Assembly (NCBI RefSeq): GCF_036825535.1
Contig: NZ_CP098812.1
Location: 2,852,001 to 2,916,000, forward strand
Direction of reading: 5' to 3'
Source of the DNA: Parasalinivibrio latis
GTDB taxonomy: Bacteria > Pseudomonadota > Gammaproteobacteria > Enterobacterales > Vibrionaceae
Length of the DNA: 64,000 nt
The position numbers and the translations under genes are program-made. A model generated the notes under the pieces. It was not told the origin of the DNA. It did no database searches and saw nothing but the letters and a program-made list of their open reading frames with translations. Of the stretch, positions 51,341 through 58,668 are shown piece by piece. Positions within the stretch are counted from its first letter, which is position 1; every line of letters starts with the position of its first letter.

Positions 51341-52630
51341 TTAAGGTGTAGGCGTATTCGGCGTCTGGGTTGGGCCTTCGTCAGCCGGTACAGTTTCTGC
51401 ACCGGTATCAGCCGGGGCTGCCGCAGACGGGAGGTCGTGGTGCGTCCACATAAATTTCAACATGGATTCCCCAGCCACGGATGGAACCGTCGGCTGAACC
51501 CCTCCTTCATCAGAAGTTGTCACGCCCTGCGTTTCTGATGCATCTGCATCTGGAGCGATGTTTCCATTCGCGGGTGTGCTTTCCCCAGAGGTCAGCGCTG
51601 GTGTCTCCTGCTTCACTGGCTGTTGTGTTTCAGCTTGTTCCGGCATGACAATTGCCGTTCCCAGAGAAGTAATCCGGCTGTCATTCTCCAGCTCATTAGT
51701 AAATACGCTTACAGGTGCCAGCAACACAAGTCTGAAACGGACTTCACCATTTTGGATACGGTCAATCGTCACCGAACCGACAGAATTCATCTGGGCCAGC
51801 AGTTTTTCAAGGGCAAAAAAGTCTCGCGCACTGTCCACCCCGTCAAAAGCAACAAGTTGCGAGCCTTCACTTTCACCGCCAAGAACCACCGAATTACGGC
51901 TTGCGTAGTAATCTGCCACGCTGTTGACCATTTGAGCAAAGGACTGGGCAACTGATCCGCTCGCACGGCCTTCCACCGGTTTTTGCTGACGTTTCGTGTC
52001 TGGAACCAGCGTCCAGCTAACGCCATTTGAGCGTACCCGTGCAATCAATATTCCCGCAGTCTCATAGCGTTTGCTTGCTTCGGTGACCGGGCCAAGGAAC
52101 CCACCCCAGATGTCCGCTACATCCACAGCCGTCACATCCTGGAAATCTCCAACCGGAACCAGAACCGGCAACCCTCGGCGTTCTGCATCAGCCTTTAGTT
52201 CGCTGACAAGCGGTGAGTTGGATTGTTCCCAGACAATCTGGCGCCCGGACGGGGCATCCTGTACAACCCAGACAGTCAACTCAGGACGAGGCTCACTCCA
52301 AACAGGCGCTTTAGCCTGAACCAGCAGGTTATAGATCTGCTTGCTGTCATAAGTAACACTGAGTATATGCTGGCCATTTTCTTCACCAAAACCAATTTGG
52401 CTGATAAAGGCACTGTTGCCCAGGGCTTTCTTAATCACAGGATTGTCCGTGATATTACGCTGGCCTGATACCTTAACCAGTACCTGTTGTAACGCCTGTT
52501 GTTTGGCGAGTTGTTCATTGTCTGCGCTGTTCGCTTCATCTAGCACAACGCTGGCATGGTACAGGTTAGTAGCCCATCCTTTTACTGGCAGTAATGCCAG
52601 GGCCAGTATCACCAGGAAACCTCTCAACAC
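51341..52630 (-). CDS. DUF2066 domain-containing exported protein
   Basis: 429 residues. The signal peptide MLRGFLVILALALLPVKGWA is followed by the DUF2066 domain (NLYHASVVLDEANSADNEQLAKQQALQQVLVKVSGQRNITDNPVIKKALG, about 20-240). The C-terminal 120 residues are disordered, rich in T, P, A and E (TQQPVKQETPALTSGESTPANG). DUF2066 proteins often stand next to the DUF2069-wrbA cluster, as here; no function is known. Divergent from uraA. Confidence 0.88.
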   Translation of the reverse strand: MLRGFLVILALALLPVKGWATNLYHASVVLDEANSADNEQLAKQQALQQVLVKVSGQRNITDNPVIKKALGNSAFISQIGFGEENGQHILSVTYDSKQIYNLLVQAKAPVWSEPRPELTVWVVQDAPSGRQIVWEQSNSPLVSELKADAERRGLPVLVPVGDFQDVTAVDVADIWGGFLGPVTEASKRYETAGILIARVRSNGVSWTLVPDTKRQQKPVEGRASGSVAQSFAQMVNSVADYYASRNSVVLGGESEGSQLVAFDGVDSARDFFALEKLLAQMNSVGSVTIDRIQNGEVRFRLVLLAPVSVFTNELENDSRITSLGTAIVMPEQAETQQPVKQETPALTSGESTPANGNIAPDADASETQGVTTSDEGGVQPTVPSVAGESMLKFMWTHHDLPSAAAPADTGAETVPADEGPTQTPNTPTP

Positions 52631-52746
52631 CGGATAACCCCTATCTCAATTCGATTAGACAGTAAGACCTCGATCATAAGCTGTTCTACTGTAGGCGGCA
52701 ATCATCACACTCTGTTTCTGCTAGATTTCACCTTTTTCTGCTTTCA

Positions 52747-52769
52747 CGGATTTAATGCGAATAAATCCG
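52747..52769. repeat. Inverted repeat between the DUF2066 gene and uraA
   Basis: CGGATTTA and TAAATCCG, 8-bp perfect arms with a 7-nt spacer. It lies in the divergent promoter region without a T-run, so an operator is as likely as a terminator. Confidence 0.5.
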
Positions 52770-52792
52770 CGAAAAATCAGGTTACTCATGTT

Positions 52793-52808
52793 AGGCAAAC
52801 GTTTACTC
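52793..52808. promoter_or_regulatory. Probable PurR box of uraA
   Basis: AGGCAAACGTTTACTC matches the PurR consensus ANGCAANCGNTTNCNT at every specified base but the last. It lies just upstream of a GATAAT -10-like element and 47 nt before the uraA start. Confidence 0.7.
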
Positions 52809-52855
52809 GTGTGATAATATTCCGCGATTTTTTTGCATTATGGATGGGTGTTGCT

Positions 52856-54103
52856 ATGTTCCAAGTCATGCAGGGTGCCCAGATGCTGTTCGTCGCCTTT
52901 GGCGCGCTGGTTCTGGTTCCCCTTCTTACCGGTCTCGATCCTAACGTTGCACTGTTCGGTGCAGGTATCGGAACTCTCATTTTCCAGGTTATCACCAAAC
53001 GCTCTGTCCCCGTTTTTCTTGCCTCTTCTTTCGCATTTATTGCACCAATTATGTACGGCATTCAGGCGTGGGGTGTACCTTCAACTCTCGGTGGCCTGAT
53101 GGCCGCGGGACTTGTGTATGTGGGCCTCGGGGCAATCATTAAGGTTCGTGGCGTTGTGTTTATCCACAAACTGTTGCCACCGGTTGTGGTCGGCCCGGTT
53201 ATTATGGTTATCGGCCTTGGCCTGGCACCTGCGGCAGTTAATATGGCAGTGGGGAAAACCGGTGACGGTGCGGTCCAGTTGGTTGCTCACGATGCTGCAC
53301 TTTGGATTTCAGCGGCTTCTCTGATTACCACTATCGCCGTATCTGTGTTCTCCAGAGGCTTCTTTAAGCTGGTACCAATCCTGTCAGGTATTATTGTCGG
53401 TTACGCCCTGAGCCTTGGCTTTGGTGTTGTCGATTTTACGCCGGTTATCCAGGCTTCATGGCTGGCACTGCCGAACTTCACTTTCCCTGAGTTCAACATT
53501 AACGCCATTCTGTTCATGATTCCTGTCGCCATTGCGCCTGCTGTTGAACACGTTGGTGATATGCTGGCTATCTCAAACGTAACGGGCAAAGACTACCTGA
53601 AAAAACCTGGTCTTCACCGCACCATCACCGGTGACGGGGTTGCTACCATGTTTGCCTCAATGTTTGGTGCACCACCAAACACGACTTACAGTGAAGTGAC
53701 CGGCGCAGTTATGCTCACGAAGGCATTCAACCCAGCCATCATGACCTGGGCAGCAGTCACTGCCCTGGTGTTGGCATTTGTTGGAAAACTGGGGGCTATT
53801 CTCCAGACCATTCCGGTACCGGTAATGGGTGGCATCATGATCCTGCTGTTCGGCTCTATTGCAACAGTCGGCCTTAACACCATGATCCGCGCCCAAGTAG
53901 ACCTCCACAAACCACGCAATCTGGCTATCGTGGCAGTAACCCTGGTATTTGGCATCGGCGGTATGGCCTTTGGTATCGGTGAGTTCAGCCTACAGGGTGT
54001 GAGCCTTTGCGGTATTGTTGCCATTGTGCTTAACCTGATCCTCCCGGATAACTTCGGTGAGACGCACGTAGTCGACAATGCACAAATGGAAGAAGAGAAA
54101 TAA
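52856..54103 (+). CDS. uraA: Uracil:proton symporter UraA
   Basis: 415 residues from the ATG at 52856 (GGATGGG upstream); the frame extends to a GTG at 52811 but the family begins near here (MFQVMQGAQMLFVAFGALVLVPLLTGL). NCS2 family with 14 membrane segments. Signature segments: SSFAFIAP, GPVIMVIGLGLAPAAVNMA and the substrate-binding PAVEHVGDMLAIS...LHRTITGDGVATMFASMFGAPPNTTYSE. It imports uracil for upp, which lies just downstream on the other strand. A PurR-like box precedes it. Confidence 0.95.
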   Translation: MFQVMQGAQMLFVAFGALVLVPLLTGLDPNVALFGAGIGTLIFQVITKRSVPVFLASSFAFIAPIMYGIQAWGVPSTLGGLMAAGLVYVGLGAIIKVRGVVFIHKLLPPVVVGPVIMVIGLGLAPAAVNMAVGKTGDGAVQLVAHDAALWISAASLITTIAVSVFSRGFFKLVPILSGIIVGYALSLGFGVVDFTPVIQASWLALPNFTFPEFNINAILFMIPVAIAPAVEHVGDMLAISNVTGKDYLKKPGLHRTITGDGVATMFASMFGAPPNTTYSEVTGAVMLTKAFNPAIMTWAAVTALVLAFVGKLGAILQTIPVPVMGGIMILLFGSIATVGLNTMIRAQVDLHKPRNLAIVAVTLVFGIGGMAFGIGEFSLQGVSLCGIVAIVLNLILPDNFGETHVVDNAQMEEEK

Positions 54104-54124
54104 TAAAATTCTGTTTTTCCACCC

Positions 54125-54152
54125 AAGGCCCCTGCATGTCAGGGGCCTTTTT
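54125..54152 (+). terminator. Terminator of uraA
   Basis: AGGCCCCTG-CATGT-CAGGGGCCT stem followed by TTTTTG, 21 nt past the uraA stop. Confidence 0.92.
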
Positions 54153-54204
54153 GTTTCCGTTGCTAAACTTTACCCAAAGAACAAGGATAGCAATGGAGGC
54201 GACA

Positions 54205-54483
54205 ATGTCAGATTCACATACAGGCGCAAGGATTGCAGACAACAAACCCGTCTTACTTAAGCTGGAAAAAAACAAAACCTACTATTTTTGTCGTTGTGGC
54301 CACTCGGCAAACCAACCACTGTGCGATGGCTCCCATGCCGGCACTGAGTTTTCTCCGACTATTTATACTGCAGACGAAACTGCCAATGCAGCTATCTGCG
54401 CCTGTAAACAGTCTGCCAGCTTTCCGATGTGTGATGGCAGCCATAACCGGATAGCCTCGGAAGATATTGGCAAACAGGCATAA
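54205..54483 (+). CDS. Double-CDGSH iron-sulfur protein
   Basis: 92 residues from the ATG at 54205 (GGAGG 5 nt upstream); ATG 54193 is an alternative with a weaker site. Two CDGSH [2Fe-2S] motifs: FCRCGHSANQPLCDGSH (about 32-48) and CACKQSASFPMCDGSHN (about 70-86), each with the CxC-x6-S-x3-P-x-C-D-G-S-H pattern of 3Cys-1His clusters. Probably a soluble electron-transfer or redox-sensing protein. No membrane anchor. It is squeezed between uraA and upp with its own terminators on both sides. Confidence 0.93.
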   Translation: MSDSHTGARIADNKPVLLKLEKNKTYYFCRCGHSANQPLCDGSHAGTEFSPTIYTADETANAAICACKQSASFPMCDGSHNRIASEDIGKQA

Positions 54484-54512
54484 AAAAAGCCCTGCTTTGC
54501 AGGGCCTCTTAT
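54482..54512. terminator. Terminator of upp and of the CDGSH gene
   Basis: AAGCCCTGC-TTT-GCAGGGCCT hairpin. On the minus strand it is followed by a T7 run and ends upp (stop 54536); on the plus strand it follows the CDGSH stop with CTCTTATT. Confidence 0.88.
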
Positions 54513-54535
54513 TAAAAAATCTTTGCCAAATAGGA

Positions 54536-55162
54536 TTACTTGGTACCGAAGATTTTGTCACCGGCATCGCCAAGACCCGGTACGATATAACCTTTATCGT
54601 TGAGCTTCTGGTCAATCGCAGCTGTGTACAGCTCGATATCAGGGTGAGCTTTTTCCAGTGCTTCAAGTCCTTCAGGCGCGGCAACCAGAACAAGAACCTT
54701 GATTTGGTTACAGCCTTTCTCTTTTAGCAGGTCGATAGTTGCAATCATGGAACCACCGGTTGCCAGCATCGGGTCAACAACCAGAGCCATACGCTCATCA
54801 ATGTTGGATGCAAGTTTGTGGAAATATGGCACAGGCTCCAGGGTTTCTTCGTCACGGTAGATACCGACTACGGAGATACGGGCACTTGGAATATGCTCCA
54901 GTACTCCATCCATCATGCCAAGGCCGGCACGCAGGATAGGTACTACAGTCACTTTCTTGCCCTTGATCTGATCCACTTCTACCGGGCCATTCCAGCCTTC
55001 GATAGTGACAGTTTCAGTTTCAAAGTCAGCGGTTGCTTCGTAAGTCAGCAAGCTGCCAACCTCGGTTGCGAGCTCACGGAAACGTTTGGTGCTGATATCA
55101 CCTTCACGCATCAGACCCAGCTTATGCTTAACCAGCGGGTGTTTGACCTCGACGACTTTCAT
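54536..55162 (-). CDS. upp: Uracil phosphoribosyltransferase
   Basis: 208 residues from the ATG at 55162 (AGGAGTG upstream), the length of E. coli Upp. Converts uracil and PRPP to UMP. The PRPP loop is MALVVDPMLATGGSM, and ILRAGLGMMDGVLEHIP and the C-terminal DQKLNDKGYIVPGLGDAGDKIFGTK are conserved. It works with the UraA transporter nearby. Divergent from purM. Confidence 0.98.
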   Translation of the reverse strand: MKVVEVKHPLVKHKLGLMREGDISTKRFRELATEVGSLLTYEATADFETETVTIEGWNGPVEVDQIKGKKVTVVPILRAGLGMMDGVLEHIPSARISVVGIYRDEETLEPVPYFHKLASNIDERMALVVDPMLATGGSMIATIDLLKEKGCNQIKVLVLVAAPEGLEALEKAHPDIELYTAAIDQKLNDKGYIVPGLGDAGDKIFGTK

Positions 55163-55275
55163 CACTCACTCCTGCGAAAAAATAAAATCGCAGCATTATA
55201 CACAATTAGTAGAGTGCTCGCATAACTACTCACTCGCAAGAAAACAAAGCGAAACAACTGTCATGAAATCGCCTT

Positions 55276-55291
55276 ACGCAAACGTTTTCCT
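55276..55291. promoter_or_regulatory. PurR box upstream of purMN
   Basis: ACGCAAACGTTTTCCT matches every specified base of the PurR consensus ANGCAANCGNTTNCNT. It covers the expected -35 region of a promoter with a TAGAAT -10 at 55309-55314. Confidence 0.85.
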
Positions 55292-55355
55292 TAAGGCAAA
55301 ACTCTTGTTAGAATGGCGCCGGCTTTTGGATACGTTGACGTGGTGAGGGATCCTC

Positions 55356-56396
55356 GTGAGTGGTAATAACACTTCTCTAAGTTACAAAGATGCTGGTGTG
55401 GACATTGATGCAGGAAACGCATTGGTAGACCGCATTAAAGGTGTAGTAAAACGTACCCGCCGCCCTGAAGTAATGGGTGGTATCGGTGGATTTGGCGCCC
55501 TTTGCCAACTGCCAACCAAATATAAAGAGCCAGTGCTGGTATCCGGCACTGATGGTGTGGGCACCAAGCTCCGCCTGGCCATGGACCTAGGCAAACATGA
55601 CACTATCGGCATTGACCTGGTTGCCATGTGTGTCAATGACCTGATTGTTCAGGGTGCCGAACCCCTTTTCTTCCTTGATTATTACGCAACCGGAAAACTC
55701 AACGTAGATACCGCAGCCGATGTTGTTGCCGGAATTGGCGAAGGCTGTTTGCAGTCCGGTTGCGCACTCATTGGTGGTGAAACCGCAGAAATGCCGGGAA
55801 TGTACCACGGTGAAGACTATGACCTCGCCGGTTTCTGTGTCGGCGTGGTGGAAAAAGCCGGTGTGATTGACGGCAGCAAAGTGGCTGACGGTGATGCGCT
55901 GATTGCACTTGGTTCAAGCGGCCCGCACTCTAACGGCTATTCCCTGGTTCGAAAGATTATTGAAGTTTCTGGTGCGGATCTTTCAGCAGACCTGGAAGGG
56001 CTGCCGCTGGCAGATCGCCTGCTTGCCCCAACTAAGATTTATGTGAAATCAGTGCTTAAACTGCTCGAGCAAACTGATGTTCATGCCATTTCCCATATTA
56101 CCGGTGGTGGTTTCTGGGAAAACATCCCGCGCGTGCTTCCTGAAGGAACTAAAGCTGTTATTGACGGTAACAGCTGGCAATGGCCTGCTGTATTTAACTG
56201 GCTGCAAGACAACGGCAATGTTGAAACCCACGAAATGTACCGCACTTTCAACTGTGGTGTCGGATTGGTCATTGCCCTGCCTGCGTCAGAAGCAGAAAAA
56301 GCAGTCGCTATGCTGAATGGTGAAGGTGAACAAGCCTGGGTCATCGGACATATCGCTGCTGCGGCATCCGGTGACGAGCAGGTGGAAATTAACTGA
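55356..56396 (+). CDS. purM: Phosphoribosylformylglycinamidine cyclo-ligase (AIR synthetase)
   Basis: 346 residues, E. coli length 345. GTG start at 55356. LSYKDAGVDIDAGNALVDRIKGVVKRTRRPEVMGGIGGFGAL and VSGTDGVGTKLRLA are PurM motifs, then GGETAEMPGMYHGEDYDLAGFCVG and SSGPHSNGYSLVR. Catalyses the fifth step of IMP synthesis. It is followed by purN after 4 nt; this pair is regulated by PurR in E. coli, consistent with the box upstream. Confidence 0.98.
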   Translation: MSGNNTSLSYKDAGVDIDAGNALVDRIKGVVKRTRRPEVMGGIGGFGALCQLPTKYKEPVLVSGTDGVGTKLRLAMDLGKHDTIGIDLVAMCVNDLIVQGAEPLFFLDYYATGKLNVDTAADVVAGIGEGCLQSGCALIGGETAEMPGMYHGEDYDLAGFCVGVVEKAGVIDGSKVADGDALIALGSSGPHSNGYSLVRKIIEVSGADLSADLEGLPLADRLLAPTKIYVKSVLKLLEQTDVHAISHITGGGFWENIPRVLPEGTKAVIDGNSWQWPAVFNWLQDNGNVETHEMYRTFNCGVGLVIALPASEAEKAVAMLNGEGEQAWVIGHIAAAASGDEQVEIN

Positions 56397-56400
56397 TACC

Positions 56401-57036
56401 ATGAAAAACATCCTGGTTCTGGTTTCCGGCAACGGAACTAACCTGCAGGCGTTGATGGACGCCTGTGGGACATCAATCAAAGGTGCTCAAATCCGGGCGG
56501 TTATTTCGAACAAGGCTGATGCCTTTGGCCTTGAGCGTGCCCGTCAGGCCGGTGTTGAAGCAGTGGCTTTCCCTGTGGAGGGGCGTGATCGTGAATCCTA
56601 CGATCTGGCTCTTTCTGAGGTTATTGACCGTTTCGAGCCGGATCTGATTATCCTCGCCGGGTTTATGCGTATTTTGACGCCGGGTTTTGTGCAGAAATAT
56701 CTGGGCCGGATGCTTAATATCCACCCTTCCCTGTTGCCGAAATACACCGGTCTCAACACCCACCAGCGCGCAATTGATGCCGAAGACCTGGAGCATGGGG
56801 CTTCTGTCCACTTTGTGACGGAAGAACTCGACGGTGGCCCGGTTGTTCTTCAGGCCCGGGTGCCTGTTTTTGAAGGTGACACAGCCGAAGAATTGCAGGA
56901 AAGGGTTCAGGATCAGGAATACCGGATTTATCCGCTGGTAGCAAACTGGTTTGTCGATGGACGCCTTGAAATGCGGAATGGTACAGCGTGGCTCGACGGT
57001 AACGCTCTGCCCCAACAAGGCTACGCCAGCGAGTAA
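56401..57036 (+). CDS. purN: Phosphoribosylglycinamide formyltransferase
   Basis: 211 residues from the ATG at 56401, 4 nt after the purM stop; the open frame upstream overlaps purM. LVLVSGNGTNLQALMDAC binds GAR, and ILAGFMRILTPGFVQKYLGRMLNIHPSLLPKYTGLNTHQRAIDAEDLEHGASVHFVTEELDGGP is the folate-binding signature with the catalytic His and Asp. Formylates GAR in purine synthesis. Confidence 0.98.
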   Translation: MKNILVLVSGNGTNLQALMDACGTSIKGAQIRAVISNKADAFGLERARQAGVEAVAFPVEGRDRESYDLALSEVIDRFEPDLIILAGFMRILTPGFVQKYLGRMLNIHPSLLPKYTGLNTHQRAIDAEDLEHGASVHFVTEELDGGPVVLQARVPVFEGDTAEELQERVQDQEYRIYPLVANWFVDGRLEMRNGTAWLDGNALPQQGYASE

Positions 57037-57064
57037 ACGGATTACCATTTTGGTTCTAAAACAA

Positions 57065-57094
57065 AAAAACGCGCCAGGTCGGCGCGTTTTTTGT
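57065..57094. terminator. Bidirectional terminator of purMN and the amidotransferase
   Basis: AAAACGCGCC-AGGTC-GGCGCGTTTTTT stem with A and T runs, between purN (stop 57036) and the convergent amidotransferase gene (stop 57106). Confidence 0.92.
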
Positions 57095-57105
57095 GCTTAA
57101 TGCAA

Positions 57106-57918
57106 TTATTGCGGCATTTCCATATCCGACTTGTCGGCAAACTGCTCGCGGTTACAAATCACCACTTCACCATAATGGAAAACGCAATACTCCCCGGCTG
57201 ACATCTTGTACCAACTTTCATTGGTCGTCAGTGGCTGGGTGGCTATCACGGTTACCACATCATTAGGTGTGGTTTCCTTGTGGAAGTCGATAGTAACGTC
57301 TTCATCCAGTAGAGTGGCTTCACCAAACGGAGCCCGGCGGGTGATCCAGTGAAGGTTGTTACTGCAGTAGGTCATCAGGTAATCACCATCTGTCAGCAAC
57401 ATATTGAAAACACCCAACTCCCTCAGCTTATCGCAACGTGCGGCAATAAAGGCGTACAGTGTGGCGTCATCCGGCCTTTCGCGGAAAGCCTGCTCCAACT
57501 CATACAGCAACCAACAGAAAGCGCGCTCACTGTCGGTCTCTCCAACCGGCCAGAAACGGCCGACCTCAAGGTCTTCCCAGCCTGAAAGTTGGCCGTTATG
57601 GGCATAGGTCCAATAGCGTCCCCACAGTTCACGTGTAAACGGGTGGGTGTTAACCAGGTTTACATCTCCCCGGTTCGCCTGCCGGATGTGGCTTATCACC
57701 GAACAGCTTTTTATCGGGTAATCCTGAACCAGCCGGGCAATTTCTGAGCGGCAACTCGGGTTGGGATCCTTAAAGGTCCGGCACCCCTTGCCCTCATAGA
57801 ACGTAATCCCCCAGCCATCCCGGTGCGGGCCGGTTTTACCGCCCCGCTGAACCAGCCCGGTAAAGCTGAAACAGATATCTGTTGGCACATTGGCGCTCAT
57901 GCCAAGCAGCTCACACAT
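57106..57918 (-). CDS. yafJ: Class II glutamine amidotransferase (YafJ-like)
   Basis: 270 residues. The catalytic cysteine is residue 2 (MCELLGMSANVPT), as in N-terminal nucleophile amidotransferases. GPHRDGWGITFYEGKG, VISHIRQANRGDVNLVNTHPF and YAHNGQLSGWEDL are the substrate-binding loops. YafJ lacks a partner synthase domain, so its acceptor is unknown. It lies 36 nt after gmhA in the same direction, the order gmhA-yafJ known from E. coli. Confidence 0.94.
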   Translation of the reverse strand: MCELLGMSANVPTDICFSFTGLVQRGGKTGPHRDGWGITFYEGKGCRTFKDPNPSCRSEIARLVQDYPIKSCSVISHIRQANRGDVNLVNTHPFTRELWGRYWTYAHNGQLSGWEDLEVGRFWPVGETDSERAFCWLLYELEQAFRERPDDATLYAFIAARCDKLRELGVFNMLLTDGDYLMTYCSNNLHWITRRAPFGEATLLDEDVTIDFHKETTPNDVVTVIATQPLTTNESWYKMSAGEYCVFHYGEVVICNREQFADKSDMEMPQ

Positions 57919-57954
57919 GCTTCTCTTTCCTTGTTCTTGATACCTTGGCGTATA

Positions 57955-58533
57955 TTACGCTGCCATTTCCTTTTCAACCAATTGAATAAGGATGTGGATG
58001 ATTTTGATATGTACTTCCTGAATACGGTCTGCGTAGCCAAAGTGTGGTACACGAATCTCAATATCTGCCATACCGGCCATCTTGCCACCGTCTTTACCGG
58101 TCAGGGCAATTGATGTCATACCCTTTGCCTTAGCCGCTTCAATGGCTTTAATGATGTTACCGGAATTGCCGGAGGTTGACAGGCCAAACAACACATCGCC
58201 CTTCATGCCGACCGCTTCTACATAACGAGAGAATACATACTCATAGCCAAAGTCATTGCTCACGCAAGACAAGTGGCTTGGGTCAGAAATTGCAATGGCA
58301 GGGTAACCGGGGCGGTTTTCACGGTAACGGCCGGTAAGCTCCTCAGCAAAGTGCATAGCGTCACAGTGTGAACCACCGTTACCGCAAGACAGCACCTTTC
58401 CGCCGGCTTTAAAGCTGTCAGCCAACAGTTTTGCGGCCTTTTCAATTTGGGCAATGTTGTTTTCGTCACTCAGAAAATGGTTCAGCACATCCGCCGCTTC
58501 ATTCAGCTCGGCTCGAATAAGATCCTGATACAT
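57955..58533 (-). CDS. gmhA: Sedoheptulose-7-phosphate isomerase
   Basis: 192 residues from the ATG at 58533, matching E. coli GmhA exactly; an in-frame start at 58578 is weaker. Begins the ADP-heptose route for lipopolysaccharide core. SIS fold with SCGNGGSHCDAMHFAEELTGRYRENRPGYPAIAIS and LFGLSTSGNSGNIIKAIEAAKAKGMTSIALTGKDGG, and the active-site region ...HIKIIHILIQLVE. Cytosolic. Confidence 0.98.
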   Translation of the reverse strand: MYQDLIRAELNEAADVLNHFLSDENNIAQIEKAAKLLADSFKAGGKVLSCGNGGSHCDAMHFAEELTGRYRENRPGYPAIAISDPSHLSCVSNDFGYEYVFSRYVEAVGMKGDVLFGLSTSGNSGNIIKAIEAAKAKGMTSIALTGKDGGKMAGMADIEIRVPHFGYADRIQEVHIKIIHILIQLVEKEMAA

Positions 58534-58563
58534 TGATTGGTCTCTCGATAGGGAGTGGAGGCA

Positions 58564-58603
58564 GTACACTGCCGTCATTGTTATTCAATTGACAGCAGTG
58601 TAC
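58564..58603. repeat. Inverted repeat upstream of gmhA
   Basis: GTACACTGC (58564-58572) and GCAGTGTAC (58595-58603), 9-bp arms with a 22-nt spacer, centred three helical turns apart, just upstream of the gmhA start. No T-run follows. Possible operator. Confidence 0.45.
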
Positions 58604-58668
58604 CGAGAAAGCGCATCACCTGTCGACTGGGCGACGGGGACATTGTGAATTAGTTGGAACTAGCGGGA

